Positions 8,022 to 16,516 of a stretch of 64,000 bases of DNA are shown piece by piece. Made by a program: the position numbers and the translations under genes. Below the pieces are notes generated by a model. That model did not search any database. It saw nothing but the letters and a program-made list of their open reading frames with translations, and was not told where the DNA came from. Source of the DNA: AP-15 sp963787425 (GTDB lineage Bacteria; Pseudomonadota; Alphaproteobacteria; ATCC43930; CGMCC-115725); contig CAWBCV010000010.1 in the NCBI GenBank assembly GCA_963787425.1, forward strand, positions 1 through 64,000. Reading direction: 5' to 3'. The first letter of the stretch is position 1. Every line of letters begins with the position of its first letter.

Positions 8022-9263
8022 ATGATCAAGTCAGGAGTTTTTGGCCGTCCAAGGGGCTCCAGGCTATGGCTGATCCCGATACTCGGGCTAATCGCGGGAT
8101 GGTTCAATCCGGTCTGGGCCGAACCCGCGCCGCTCGCCATAGGGATTCTGACCGACATGAAGGGTCCATACGCTGATCTCAGCGGCGAGGGCTCGGTGGT
8201 CGCGGCGGAAATGGCTGTCGCCGATTTTGGCGGCAGAGTGCTCGGTCGCGACATCCGGATCGTGGCGGCCGACCACCAGAACAAACCCGCCATCGCCGCC
8301 TCGATCGCCGAGGAGTGGTTCGACGATGAGCATGTCGGGATGATCACCGACCTTACTAATTCGGATGCTGCAATTGCCGTTCAGAAGATAGCGGCGGGAC
8401 GCAACCAAATCTCTGTCACTGTTGGCGCGGGAAGCACCGATCTGACGGGCAAGTCGTGCAGCCCGACAGGCTTTCATTGGGCTTATGACACTTATTCGAA
8501 CTCCGCTCCACTCGGTCGCGCGATAGTCGGCTTTGGGCTTGATACCTGGTTCTTCGTTACTGTCGACTATGCCTTCGGCTGGTCGCTCGAGAGCGAGGCG
8601 ACTAAGGCAGTGACAGCTGCGGGCGGTAAGGTGGTCGGCTCCGCGCGACACCCGCTCAATTCCAACGACTTCGTCCCCTACCTCTCGGCCGGCCAGGATT
8701 CGAACTCCAAGGTGATCGCATTGGCCAACGCCGGCGCCGATACCATCAACACGGTCGAGCAGGCGGCTGAGATTGGCATCTCCCCGCGCTCACAGACCCT
8801 CGTGCCGCTCCTCGTGTTCATTTCCGATGTGCATAAGCTCGGGCTGGACACGGCAAAAGGAATGACCTTCATCGATGGTTTCTATTGGAATCACGACGAT
8901 GCCAGCCGCGCCTGGTCTCAGCGATTCTTTGCCCGTCGGCGGGTTATGCCGACCATGGTTCATGCGGGTGTTTATTCCGCGGTTTTGCATTATCTGCACG
9001 CGGTGCAGGCAATGGGCAGCGATGACGCGGCGAAAGTCGCAGAGAAGATGCGCGAAACGACGGTGCACGACATCTTTGCCGCCGACGGCCAGATTCGTCC
9101 GGACGGAAGGATGGAGCACGACATGTACCTGGTGCGGGTCAAGGCGCCGGAGCAGTCGTCATCGCCGTGGGACTACTACGATGTTCTGAAGACGATCCCG
9201 GGCAAGGAGGCGTTTCGCCCGCTGGCCGACAGCGAATGTCCCCTGGTGAAAAAATCGCCATAA
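8022..9263 (+). CDS. Periplasmic substrate-binding protein (branched-chain amino acid type)
   Basis: A 413-residue type I periplasmic binding protein (Peripla_BP_6 / LivJ class). The ATG at 8022 has GGGGAGATAGG upstream. A signal peptide with hydrophobic core LWLIPILGLIAG ends at VWA-EP. The mature part opens with the expected AIGILTDMKGPYADLSGEGS block, followed by a ligand-loop region (VGAGSTDLTG) and VTVDYAFGWSLE. No permease or ATPase gene is adjacent. Instead the stop overlaps the start of a hybrid histidine kinase by 28 bases, so the protein may act as a solute receptor for that kinase (as TorT does for TorS) rather than in transport. That role is inference. Confidence 0.85.
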   Translation: MIKSGVFGRPRGSRLWLIPILGLIAGWFNPVWAEPAPLAIGILTDMKGPYADLSGEGSVVAAEMAVADFGGRVLGRDIRIVAADHQNKPAIAASIAEEWFDDEHVGMITDLTNSDAAIAVQKIAAGRNQISVTVGAGSTDLTGKSCSPTGFHWAYDTYSNSAPLGRAIVGFGLDTWFFVTVDYAFGWSLESEATKAVTAAGGKVVGSARHPLNSNDFVPYLSAGQDSNSKVIALANAGADTINTVEQAAEIGISPRSQTLVPLLVFISDVHKLGLDTAKGMTFIDGFYWNHDDASRAWSQRFFARRRVMPTMVHAGVYSAVLHYLHAVQAMGSDDAAKVAEKMRETTVHDIFAADGQIRPDGRMEHDMYLVRVKAPEQSSSPWDYYDVLKTIPGKEAFRPLADSECPLVKKSP

Positions 9264-12200
9264 CCGACGCCGCAGCGGCCGGGGCGGTCTCCGATGCGTC
9301 GGAGCCGTTGGTTGCCGCCGAACCGACGACGCCGCGGGGGCGGAAGATCCGCTTCGGCGTAGCGTTCCGGCTGCTGCTGGCGTTTTTTGGCGCGGCGGCT
9401 TTTGCCGTCGCGGCGAGCCTGTTCGCGTTGATGGCGTTCAATGAGTATCATGCCGGCTTTGACCGCATCGCCTCCACCCGCCTGCCGGCGTTGGTGGCCG
9501 CCGGTGAGCTGGCGCAGCGGAGCCAGGCGCTGGCCGCAAACGCGCCCAGCCTCGCCGTGGCGGACAGCCATTTTACCCGCCAGGCAGTGGCCACACAATT
9601 GGCCAGGGAAGTCGACGAACTGAGGCAGACGCTCGTCGCACTTCGAAAGCTGGCCCCCGATCCCGAGCGTCTGGCCGAACTCGCCGAAAGTACTGACGCG
9701 CTGCGGACGAACATTGACGGCCTCGACCGCGTGGTGGCCCATCGCATCGACGCCGATACGCTGGCGCAAACAATATTCAGCCGCGTCGGCCGCGTGACCG
9801 ATCAAATCCGTGCCGCCAGCGCGGCCGAGCGGACGCGGCTGGCGGGCACCGCCCCGGACACGCCGCCGCTCGTTGCCCTGCGAGAATGGACCTCGGTCGC
9901 GAACCAACTCATCGTCGTCATCTTGTCGGCCGCAACGGTGGACAATGTGGCGCGCCTGCACCGGCTGGAGGCCGATTTCGCCGAGTTTGCCGGCCAAGCG
10001 GCGGGGGCGGCTGCCGGGCTGGGGCAGGGTGCGGCGGCCGAGATCGACGAGATACAGCGGACGCTTGTGCGCTATGGGGCAGGTCAGAACGGCATCTTTG
10101 CGGTGCGGCAAGCACAGCTCGGCGCGGCTTCCGACGTATCCGGCGCGCTGCTCACTACTCGGCAGGCGGCAGCGCTGTTTGTCGCTTCAGCCGACATGCT
10201 CCTCTCGGCTATCCAGGCGCAGGTGCAGGCCGAGGCCGGGTTCTTCGCGCGGATGATCACGCGTTATACGCAGCTTTTCATCGCTGTCGCCGCCCTCAGC
10301 ATCGGCGGCGTGCTCGCGGTCTTTGTCTACATCAACCGGTCGGTGGTGCGCCGGCTACGCCGCTTGAACGAGAGCATGTCGGCGCAGCTCGCCGGCAGCT
10401 CGGCGAGCTTTCCGGTCGACGGCAGGGATGAGATCACCGAGATGGCGAAGGCGGCTGAGTGTTTCGTCAACACGATCGAGCGGCGCGGCGCCATACTGCG
10501 GGTGACCTTCGACAACATGGCCCATGCTGTCGTGATGTTCGACGCCGCACTGAGGATCGCCGCGTGGAACCGCGAATTCGAACGATTGGCCGCCCTGCCC
10601 GAAAGCTTCTACCGCGACAGGAAGGGCTACGCCGACTACATCTGGCTACTCGCCGAGCGCGGAGAACTCGGTGACGTCGCGGTCGAGTCGGCGGTACGTG
10701 ACCACTTGGAGAACGCCGCGCGCCCGTTCACGATTGAGCGCACCCGTGCGGACGGCATCGTCCTCGAGGTACGGCACAACCCTGTGCCGGGCGGCGGTTT
10801 CGTCACGATTTATGCCGACATCACCGAGCGCAAGCGCTTCGAGCGGGAAATCCAAGAGAGCGAACGGCGCATGCGGGAGATCCTGGAGGGTAGTCCTATA
10901 GGGGCGGTCATCTCCACCGAAGATGGTCGCTTCCTGTTCTGGAATACCGAATTCGCCGTCCAGCACGGCGTGTCCCGCGAAGCGCTGGGCGGCATCGAAC
11001 CGCACGCATTGTTTGTCGGGACCACCGAGCGTGAGCGCCTATTCGCGCAGCTGCGGCGCGAAGGCAATATACGGCACGCCGAAGTTGAACGGCAGCGGGT
11101 TGATGGAACCCCTTGGTGGTCGCTCTTGTCGATGCGCCCGATCACTTATGAAGGCGAGGACGCGACGCTGACCTGGTGCTACGACATCACCGAGTTGAAG
11201 CGGGTCGAGGAGACGCTCACCGCCGCGCGTGATCAGGCTGAGGCGATGAGCCGAACCAAATCGAGCTTCCTCGCCAATATGAGCCATGAGCTGCGCACGC
11301 CACTCAACGCGATCATCGGGTTGACCGAATTGCTCTGCGACAACGCCGCGCGTTTCGGCACCGAGAAGGCGCTCGAGCCGCTGCGCCGCGTGCTGCGCGC
11401 CGGGCGGCATTTATTGCACCTGATCAACGACATTCTCGACCTTTCCAAGATCGAGGCCGGGAAAATGGATCTGACGCTCGAGAGCGTGGCGATCGGGCCC
11501 GTTGTCGAGGAGGTTGTCGGCACCGCGCGGCCGCTCGCCGAGCAGAACAAGAACGCCCTCGAGCTCGATTGCCCCGCGGGGATCGGCTCGGTTCATACCG
11601 ACAACATGCGGCTGCGCCAGATCCTGCTGAACCTGTTGAGCAACGCCTGCAAGTTCACCAAGGGCGGTACGGTGCGGTTGCGCATTGCGCGCGCGAATGA
11701 GTTCGGCCAGCGTTGGGTCGATTTTGCTGTCTCCGACACCGGCATCGGCATGACCGAGGAACAGCTCGGGCGGCTGTTCCAGGAATTCACCCAGGCCGAC
11801 GCGTCGACGACAAGGCAATTCGGCGGGACCGGGCTCGGGCTGGCGATCAGCCGCAGGTTGTGCCGGTTGATGGGGGGCGATATCACGGTGACCAGCGCGC
11901 CGGGTGAAGGCTCGACCTTTACCGTGCGTCTGCCAACGGAGGCGGCGCCCCCGTTGCCGGTGGCGGAGACCTCCCCGGCTGCCACCAGCCCGGCGGCGAG
12001 CCAAGGTGGTCGCGGCACGATCCTGGTGATCGACGACGACGCCACTGCGCGCGAGCTGATCGCGACTTACCTCGCCGGCGAAGGCTTTGCCGTCGAGACC
12101 GCAGCGAGCGGGGTCGACGGGCTGAAGAAGGTGCGCGAGCTGCGGCCGGCGGCGGTGACCCTCGACATCATGCTGCCCGACGTCGACGGGTGGACGGTTC

Positions 12201-12757
12201 TCGCCGCCTTGAAGGGCGATCCGGCGCTGGCCGATATTCCGGTCGTCATCGTCACGATTGTCGACGAGCAACGCCGCGGCATCGCGCTCGGCGCCGCCCG
12301 GTATCTGACCAAACCGATCGATCGCGAGCGCCTGATCGAGATCGTGTCGCAGCTGCGGGTGGCGGGCGCGCCGGGCACCGTCCTCGTCGTCGATGATGAC
12401 GAGGATCAGCGTCAGCTCGTGCGGGCGATCCTCGGGGCGCGAGGCTGGGCGGTGCGCGAGGCGGCGAATGGCCGGCTCGCCCTCGACGCGATCAGGGCCG
12501 AATTGCCCGATGTGATCCTGCTCGATCTGATGATGCCCGAGATGGACGGCTTCGAGCTGGTGGCGGCGCTGCAGGCAAACGCCGCGTGGCGCGCCGTCCC
12601 GGTCATCGTCGTCACCGCGCTCGACCTGACCGCCGAGGACCGCCAGCGGCTCAACGGCGGGGTCGAACAAATCCTCTCCAAACACGCCTTTCCTCCCGCC
12701 GAGCTGATGGCGCGCGTCGGCGCATTGCTCGCAGAGACGCGGAAGGCGCAAAAATGA
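9236..12757 (+). CDS. Hybrid sensor histidine kinase with two PAS and two receiver domains
   Basis: About 1173 residues from the ATG at 9236, which overlaps the binding-protein gene by 28 bases; no better start is visible. Order: cytoplasmic N-tail; TM1 (about 44-68); helical periplasmic sensor of about 280 residues; TM2 (about 346-366); HAMP (RLRRLNESM...); PAS1 (FDNMAHAVVMFD); PAS2 (LEGSPIGAVIS); HisKA with phospho-His in NMSHELRTPLNA (about 683); HATPase with NLLSNACKFT, DTGIGM and GTGLGLAIS; receiver 1 (VIDDDATAREL, Asp in TLDIMLPD); receiver 2 (VVDDDEDQRQL, Asp in LLDLMMPEMDG). The large periplasmic domain next to a binding-protein gene fits a TorS/LuxQ-like sensing mode. No Hpt domain was found in the window. 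Confidence 0.92.
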   Translation: MSPGEKIAITDAAAAGAVSDASEPLVAAEPTTPRGRKIRFGVAFRLLLAFFGAAAFAVAASLFALMAFNEYHAGFDRIASTRLPALVAAGELAQRSQALAANAPSLAVADSHFTRQAVATQLAREVDELRQTLVALRKLAPDPERLAELAESTDALRTNIDGLDRVVAHRIDADTLAQTIFSRVGRVTDQIRAASAAERTRLAGTAPDTPPLVALREWTSVANQLIVVILSAATVDNVARLHRLEADFAEFAGQAAGAAAGLGQGAAAEIDEIQRTLVRYGAGQNGIFAVRQAQLGAASDVSGALLTTRQAAALFVASADMLLSAIQAQVQAEAGFFARMITRYTQLFIAVAALSIGGVLAVFVYINRSVVRRLRRLNESMSAQLAGSSASFPVDGRDEITEMAKAAECFVNTIERRGAILRVTFDNMAHAVVMFDAALRIAAWNREFERLAALPESFYRDRKGYADYIWLLAERGELGDVAVESAVRDHLENAARPFTIERTRADGIVLEVRHNPVPGGGFVTIYADITERKRFEREIQESERRMREILEGSPIGAVISTEDGRFLFWNTEFAVQHGVSREALGGIEPHALFVGTTERERLFAQLRREGNIRHAEVERQRVDGTPWWSLLSMRPITYEGEDATLTWCYDITELKRVEETLTAARDQAEAMSRTKSSFLANMSHELRTPLNAIIGLTELLCDNAARFGTEKALEPLRRVLRAGRHLLHLINDILDLSKIEAGKMDLTLESVAIGPVVEEVVGTARPLAEQNKNALELDCPAGIGSVHTDNMRLRQILLNLLSNACKFTKGGTVRLRIARANEFGQRWVDFAVSDTGIGMTEEQLGRLFQEFTQADASTTRQFGGTGLGLAISRRLCRLMGGDITVTSAPGEGSTFTVRLPTEAAPPLPVAETSPAATSPAASQGGRGTILVIDDDATARELIATYLAGEGFAVETAASGVDGLKKVRELRPAAVTLDIMLPDVDGWTVLAALKGDPALADIPVVIVTIVDEQRRGIALGAARYLTKPIDRERLIEIVSQLRVAGAPGTVLVVDDDEDQRQLVRAILGARGWAVREAANGRLALDAIRAELPDVILLDLMMPEMDGFELVAALQANAAWRAVPVIVVTALDLTAEDRQRLNGGVEQILSKHAFPPAELMARVGALLAETRKAQK

Positions 12758-13167
12758 GCGAGGGCGCGGCGGTGCGGAGGCTGCTCTATATCGAGGACAA
12801 CGAAGACAATCTCTACATGCTGCAGCTGTGGTTCGATGTGCTCGGCGGCTACGAAATCCTCAGCGCTAGGGATGGCGCCGCCGGGATCGCGATGGCGGGG
12901 AGCGAGCGGCCCGATCTGATCCTGATGGATCTGAACCTGCCGGAGATCGACGGCTGGGAGGCGACGCGCCGCCTCAAGGCCGACCCGGCGACGCGCGACA
13001 TTCCGATCATCGCGCTCAGCGCGCACGCGATGGCTGGCGACCGCGAGAAAGCGCTCGCCACTGGCTGCGACGATTTCGACACCAAGCCCATCGAATTCGA
13101 CCGCCTGCTCGCCAAGATCGAACAGGCCCTGGCCACTGAGGCGAGCGGGTCAGGCTCAAAGTCATGA
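12754..13167 (+). CDS. Single-domain response regulator (DivK/CheY-like)
   Basis: A 137-residue stand-alone receiver. The ATG at 12754 overlaps the kinase stop (ATGA), implying translational coupling. Landmarks: IEDNEDN acidic pair, phospho-acceptor Asp in LMDLNLPEIDG, ALSAHAM switch region and TKPIEF Lys. There is no output domain, so it likely relays phosphate or controls another protein. It may be an intermediate between the hybrid kinase and the response regulator-cyclase at the head of the cluster (inference). Its last codons overlap the truncated CmcJ-like copy. Confidence 0.9.
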   Translation: MSEGAAVRRLLYIEDNEDNLYMLQLWFDVLGGYEILSARDGAAGIAMAGSERPDLILMDLNLPEIDGWEATRRLKADPATRDIPIIALSAHAMAGDREKALATGCDDFDTKPIEFDRLLAKIEQALATEASGSGSKS

Positions 13168-13889
13168 GTTCCGAATGCATGGACCGGCTCGGTGTGTCGC
13201 TGGCGCACCTCGAGTCCAAGTGCTCGAACATCTACGATGCGGCGGAGGTGGAGCGCGTGTACTACCCGGAGATCGAGAAGCTGCTTCTCGAGTTCTTCCC
13301 GGACGCGACCGACGCGCTGGTCTACAACCACGACGTCTTCGACAAGGACTACGCGGGTGACCGCACCGAAGACCAAGACAGCAACAACCCGGGCGTGAAC
13401 GCCAATTACGCCAACCTGGTGCACAACGATTTGAACGACAACAGCGGCCGCGTGCGCTGCCGCGAGCTGCTCACCCGAAACCTGCGGAACTTCGGGCGCA
13501 CGCAGCACTACACCGAGGAAGAGGCCGACGAGAAGATGTCGCGGCGGTTCATGTCGATCAACCTCGCCAAACCGATAGAGACAGTCGAGCAGTTCCCCTT
13601 CGTGCTCTGCGCCTGGCCCTCCTTCGCCGACCAGCCCTACATCAACAACTACCGGATCTACGACGACCGGGTCGGCGAGACCACCCGCTTCACCTACCGT
13701 CCGAACCACGAGTGGTACTGGTTCCCCCAGCAGAAGCCGACCGAGGTCTCGATGCTCAAATGCTTTGACTCGGTGACCGACGGCTCCGTCTCGCGCTGGT
13801 CTTTCCATACTGCCTGTGTCGACCCGACCGCGCCCGCCGGCGCCCGATGCCGCAGGAACGTCGTGGTCCGGTCCTTTGTCTTCTTCTAG
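13164..13889 (+). pseudogene. CmcJ/NvfI family oxidoreductase, 5'-truncated second copy
   Basis: Residues from ECMDRLGVSLAH to the end match the C-terminal 236 residues of the protein at 5160-6440 with only a few differences (for example Tyr for Asn in FTYRP, Phe for Tyr in LKCFDS). The N-terminal ~185 residues are absent. The homology starts about five bases after the response-regulator stop, and an ATG inside the ATGA overlap (13164) happens to open the frame. It may thus be translated as a 241-residue protein coupled to the signalling operon. It keeps the VHND and NHEWYWFP motifs. Truncated duplicate is the conservative call. Confidence 0.8.
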
Positions 13890-13895
13890 GAAGAA
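13173..13895 (+). repeat. Copy 2 of ~720-bp direct repeat (CmcJ-like 3' part)
   Basis: Matches 5724-6446. Homology begins at CCGAATGCATGG immediately after the response-regulator gene and ends a few bases past the stop (CTAGGAAGA), beyond which the copies diverge. Same orientation as copy 1. Confidence 0.9.
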
Positions 13896-14319
13896 GGAAG
13901 AGGCCACGGGCAGAGGAAGCCGACATCGGTGTCGTGATTCTTGACGACCGGATGACCGCTTAGGCTCCAAGCCGCCAGCGACGGGCCTCCGTGAACTTCT
14001 GGGATTACTTGAATGGGTTGCTCATGGCCAGGTAGGGTCGTGGGCAGCCGAGCTAACGACGTTTGTCCGATGACTGCTATCAGCGCCGAGCTGCCGATGT
14101 AGCTGCAAGCCAACTATGCCGGCAGTTGCCCCAAAGCGGACCGCTCCCCGCCTTTGCCCGAACGCCTTGCCGTTACAGGCGACCACACTCGGCGATAGAG
14201 TGGGAGAGATTTTGCTCTTATGCCGATCGCCGGCCCGTCATACTGTCCGGCCCGCAGGCCGCTTTCCGCTCGGGGGCGGAGGCGCGGGAGCGCGTAATGC
14301 CCATAAAGGAGAAAATGAA
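13896..14319. other. Gene-free stretch of about 420 bases
   Basis: No ORF here resembles a known protein on either strand. It ends with AAAGGAG, the ribosome site of the next gene, so the promoter of that VOC gene should lie here, but I see no clear -35/-10 pair. Confidence 0.5.
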
Positions 14320-14685
14320 ATGTTCAGCCACATCATGATCGGGAGCAACGATATTGCCCGGTCAAAGAAATTCTACGATGCCCTCTTTGCCGCAATGGGC
14401 GCTCAACCTGGTGTTGAGGACGCTAGAGGCCGCCTGGCTTACTCGCACAATGGCGGCCGTTTCATGGTCAGCAAGCCCATCGATGGCAAGCCGGCAACGA
14501 CCCTTAACGGCGGCACAATCGGCTTTTTGATGAGTGACGCGAAACAGGCCGAAGCGTGGCACAACGCCGGCGTAACGAATGGCGGAACGTCAATCGAGGA
14601 TCCGCCCGGCGTGCGCCCAAATGGCGCTTATCTCGCTTATCTTCGTGACCCCGATGGCCACAAGCTCGTCGGGGTTGCTCGGTAA
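14320..14685 (+). CDS. VOC (glyoxalase/bleomycin-resistance fold) family protein
   Basis: 121 residues from an ATG with AAAGGAG upstream. The N-terminus FSHIMIGSNDIARSKKFYDAL is the classic first beta-alpha module of a VOC protein, with the first metal His in SHIMIG. The second half ends with NGAYLAYLRDPDGHKLVG, the standard VOC end with a DPDGH/K element. Length is normal for a single-module pair that dimerises. It stands alone between the CmcJ-like duplicate and a reverse-strand LLM gene. Substrate unknown. Confidence 0.88.
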   Translation: MFSHIMIGSNDIARSKKFYDALFAAMGAQPGVEDARGRLAYSHNGGRFMVSKPIDGKPATTLNGGTIGFLMSDAKQAEAWHNAGVTNGGTSIEDPPGVRPNGAYLAYLRDPDGHKLVGVAR

Positions 14686-15009
14686 GCTGCCTGACTTTAT
14701 CGCAGAGCCAAAACTGAGGAGGGCCATCCTTTCGGGGAGGTTCTTCCGCTCTGGTGGACGCCGGCGACCACCGGTGTCCCTGGAGCGCATCAGCGCCTTG
14801 CGAACCGATACGCCGCCCTCCGACACCTCGGTGCTCGTCAGTTTGATAGAGCAAAGCGTCGCCGTTATGCTTGCCGCTCGAACCGATGAAGCTCGGCGAC
14901 ATCGACTGGCACCCGATCACCGGACCCCCTTGCAATAAATCGGGCCTTCTGATCGTCCAAGAGGATCCGCTTCACCGGATTTATTGGGAAAGTGCGGCGC
15001 TGCAGAGCT
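14686..15009. other. Gene-free stretch of about 320 bases
   Basis: Lies between convergent genes. ORFs on both strands have no recognisable family features. I see no clear terminator hairpin. Confidence 0.4.
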
Positions 15010-15885
15010 CTAAAGGACCGAGTTGTAGACGTCACGCCAACGCTTGATGGCTTCGATGTGGCCGTCCACCGTGTTGAGGTTCGCGCCCATCGTCACGACA
15101 GATATGTGGCTCCCCCCAGCCTTGCGCCACGCCGCAATATCGCCAGGCCATTGGTTGTCCCCGCGACTGTATTGCTGGATGGACTCGAAGCCTAATGCAT
15201 CGGCATCCCTTCCGAGTTCGGGCAGCTTAGCCACAATCCTCGCCTTGATTTGGATCGCCTCGGTTTGAGTCCGGCCCGAAAAAAGGAATCCGTCCCCGAT
15301 CCTAGCTGCCCGGTCGAACGCGGCCTCGCTGAAACCTCCCAGCCAGATTGGGATCTTCCGTTTCGGGCGCGGCAATATCCCGGCTCTGTCGATCCGATGA
15401 TCGGAGTCTTCATGGTCGACCACAGGTTGCTCCCACAGCTTACGGATTAAGGCAATCTGCTGCTCCTGCCGCTTGCCGCGGCGGCGAAAATGTCCGGACA
15501 TTTCGAGACCGTCGTATTCCACCCAGTTCCACCCGACCCCGACGCCCAGGCGAAGCCGGCCATCTGAGAATAGGTCAACATCCGCGGCCTGTTTGGCGAA
15601 CAGCGCAGTCTGTCGCTGCGGCAGGATGATCACGCCCGTCGTCAATCCGAGGTTCTTGGTAACACCGGCGAGGTAAGCGTATGTGACCAACGGCTCGTGG
15701 AACGGATCGTTTTCTTTATAAGGGCCGGCCAACTTCGGTTCTCTACCTTCATGAACGGCGCCGAGGACATGATCGTAGATCACAATATGGTCGTAACCCA
15801 GGTCTTCGGCCGCCTGGGCAAACGCCTTGACCGCCCCCGTATCGCCGCCAAGTTCGATCTGCGGATAAACCACACCAGCTTTCAT
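15010..15885 (-). CDS. LLM class flavin/F420-dependent oxidoreductase
   Basis: An intact 291-residue luciferase-like monooxygenase-fold protein (TIGR03619-like, F420 or FMN binding). Typical features are the first strand MKAGVVYPQIELG, AAEDLGYDHIVIYDHVLG, GLTTGVIILPQRQ, the SDGRLRLGVGVGWN cofactor loop, KIPIWLGGFSEAA and a normal C-terminus. The TIM-barrel enzymes of this group act as monooxygenases or reductases on diverse organic compounds. It is a single gene on the reverse strand with no obvious operon partner. Confidence 0.88.
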   Translation of the reverse strand: MKAGVVYPQIELGGDTGAVKAFAQAAEDLGYDHIVIYDHVLGAVHEGREPKLAGPYKENDPFHEPLVTYAYLAGVTKNLGLTTGVIILPQRQTALFAKQAADVDLFSDGRLRLGVGVGWNWVEYDGLEMSGHFRRRGKRQEQQIALIRKLWEQPVVDHEDSDHRIDRAGILPRPKRKIPIWLGGFSEAAFDRAARIGDGFLFSGRTQTEAIQIKARIVAKLPELGRDADALGFESIQQYSRGDNQWPGDIAAWRKAGGSHISVVTMGANLNTVDGHIEAIKRWRDVYNSVL

Positions 15886-16516
15886 CGTCCACTTCCTCTT
15901 TCACGCTGTGAGGTCTTGGGCCAGATACAGAGCCCTCACGTCCGGTCCGGAAGGAGCAGCCCGATCACCAGCACATAACTTTGGCCCCGACACGGTCGCA
16001 GATTACCCCGCGCGATGATGATCGCGAACTGCAAACGGAGCAAACGATCGTCGGCCTGCCGCCTCGAAAGCTTCAGCCTGACCCGATGGACGCGCGCTCG
16101 TGGTTCGGGATGACGTTTGCCGAGGAGTCGCCTGCGTGGTGTGCTACGGCCGCGGTCCGCTTCCGGGTAGGGTTTCGGATGCCGGCTCAGCGCGAGCAGT
16201 CGACCCGGTGTAGGGGCCGGCGTCCGAAAGCCTCCGAAGAACGAACCCGCGGGACAGCGGCGAGCAGTTGGCCGTCTATGGGGATTTGGTCGCGCAGCGG
16301 CATTGGCACGGGATGGTTTTGCGAAGATTGGTGAGAGCTGAGAGCCGCTGATGATTGCGGACTGGGCCCTGCCAGCGTGGCCGAGGGCCTGATCGAGGAC
16401 TGATCAGTGATGTCCTGCCGGCGCTTGCCGGTTGCGGAATGAAACGGGCTCGGCGCCGGGAACGAGAAGTTCTGGCGGATGGATGCTGCAACGAGACGAC
16501 AAGGATTGTCATCGCC
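15886..16516. other. Gene-free stretch of about 630 bases, probably including one end of the IS91-like element
   Basis: No protein family is recognisable on either strand. IS91-family elements extend beyond the transposase stop to their ori end, so part of 16300-16516 probably belongs to the element. The exact end cannot be fixed because IS91 elements lack terminal inverted repeats and target duplications. Confidence 0.4.

Noticed and set aside
11411..12751. 446-codon open frame on the minus strand opposite the histidine kinase
   Set aside because: It is an antisense shadow of the two receiver domains in GC-rich DNA; the sequence is His/Arg/Gln-rich with no family features.
14504..14938. Overlapping ORFs on both strands after the VOC gene
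   Set aside because: Neither shows conserved motifs or a ribosome site; both are chance frames overlapping a real gene end.
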